Shown here: in pieces, positions 15,203 to 15,565 of the stretch
Position numbering within the stretch: the first letter of the stretch is position 1
Layout of the letters: the number at the start of each line of letters is the position of its first letter
NCBI GenBank assembly: GCA_016742125.1
Contig: JACVCM010000004.1
Location: forward strand, 1 to 15,565
DNA: 15,565 nucleotides
Source of the DNA: Sphingomonadaceae bacterium
GTDB lineage: Bacteria; Pseudomonadota; Alphaproteobacteria; Sphingomonadales; Sphingomonadaceae
Direction: 5' to 3'
Translations under genes and position numbers: made by a program
Notes under the pieces: generated by a model
Database searches by the model: none
The model's input: the letters and a program-made list of their open reading frames with translations, nothing else
What the model was told of the DNA's origin: nothing

Positions 15203-15565
15203 TTGAGCGAACACGCTATCCGGAAAATCGTCATAGTCGGGGGAGGTACCGCCGGCTGGATGGCAGCCGCTGCTTTTTCAGCCCTGCTGAAAAAGGACTT
15301 AACCGACATCACGCTCGTCGAGTCGGACGAGATTGGCACAGTTGGCGTTGGCGAAGCAACGATCCCGCCGCTGATCGCGTTCAACAATATGCTCGGCATC
15401 AACGAGGATGAATTTCTGGCGGCGAGCAAGGGAACCTTCAAGCTCGGTATCGAATTCATCAACTGGGGCGCGCCCGGTGAACGTTATTTCCATCCATTTG
15501 GTCCGCACGGCCAGGATTTCCAGCGGGTTCATTTCCATCAACTCTATCTACGCGAGGCACAGCGT
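15203..15565 (+). CDS. Tryptophan-halogenase-family flavoprotein, N-terminal fragment
   Basis: The first 121 codons of a flavin-dependent halogenase-like protein are visible; the rest lies beyond the window. The FAD-binding Rossmann motif IVGGGTAGWMAA (11-22) and GTVGVGEATIPPL (45-57) are diagnostic, and Lys80 in FKLGIEFINW sits where the catalytic lysine of tryptophan halogenases occurs. The diagnostic WxWxIP motif would be downstream, so halogenase chemistry is not proven. The start is TTG 15203, with GGAAGG (15189-15194) 8 bases ahead; no ATG serves, and the conserved FAD motif begins ten residues later. Genes of this family are often found next to TonB receptors in sphingomonads, Caulobacter and Xanthomonas; the substrates there are mostly unknown and free tryptophan is doubtful. 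It follows the receptor terminator closely. Confidence 0.9.
   Translation, partial: MSEHAIRKIVIVGGGTAGWMAAAAFSALLKKDLTDITLVESDEIGTVGVGEATIPPLIAFNNMLGINEDEFLAASKGTFKLGIEFINWGAPGERYFHPFGPHGQDFQRVHFHQLYLREAQR

Overview
The window looks like a chromosomal carbohydrate-utilisation locus from a sphingomonad-type alphaproteobacterium. Three things point there: a very large TonB-dependent receptor of the Caulobacter/Xanthomonas type with the DIGKLPDVAVSDTAARIPG plug signature, the receptor/flavin-halogenase pair that follows it, and moderately high GC with short, overlapping gene junctions. No tRNA, rRNA, insertion sequence, CRISPR array or phage gene was seen. The genus cannot be fixed from the sequence alone.

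Layout. (1) 3-290 (+): the C-terminal end of an Old Yellow Enzyme-type flavin oxidoreductase, cut by the window edge. (2) 367-1767 (-): a GH43-fold glycoside hydrolase without a signal peptide, divergent from (3). (3) 1852-6845 (+): a PhyH-type 2-oxoglutarate dioxygenase, then a complete sugar ABC importer (ATPase, two permeases, lipoprotein binding protein) joined by ATGA overlaps. (4) 10977-6849 (-): an operon in the order dgoK, dgoA, galactose dehydrogenase, GntR/FadR-type regulator, SMP-30 lactonase. (5) 11085-12221 (+): dgoD, divergent from dgoK. (6) 12348-15125 (+): the TonB-dependent receptor, followed by a strong intrinsic terminator. (7) 15203-15565 (+): the start of a tryptophan-halogenase-family flavoprotein, cut by the window edge.

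Together the genes spell out the De Ley-Doudoroff route: D-galactose to galactonolactone (dehydrogenase), galactonate (SMP-30 lactonase), 2-keto-3-deoxygalactonate (DgoD), its 6-phosphate (DgoK), then pyruvate and glyceraldehyde 3-phosphate (DgoA). The inferred flow is uptake of a galactose-containing oligosaccharide through the TonB receptor, capture by the binding protein, ABC import, cytoplasmic cleavage by GH43, and oxidative catabolism. The dioxygenase and the halogenase have no obvious place in this route and are the least explained parts.

The main signal outside the genes is an AT-rich 11-mer, ATCATATAAAT. It occurs exactly three times and once with one mismatch, and all four copies lie in the intergenic regions ahead of the catabolic, transport and receptor genes. 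I propose it as a regulon-wide operator, most simply for the local GntR-type regulator. That link is inference.
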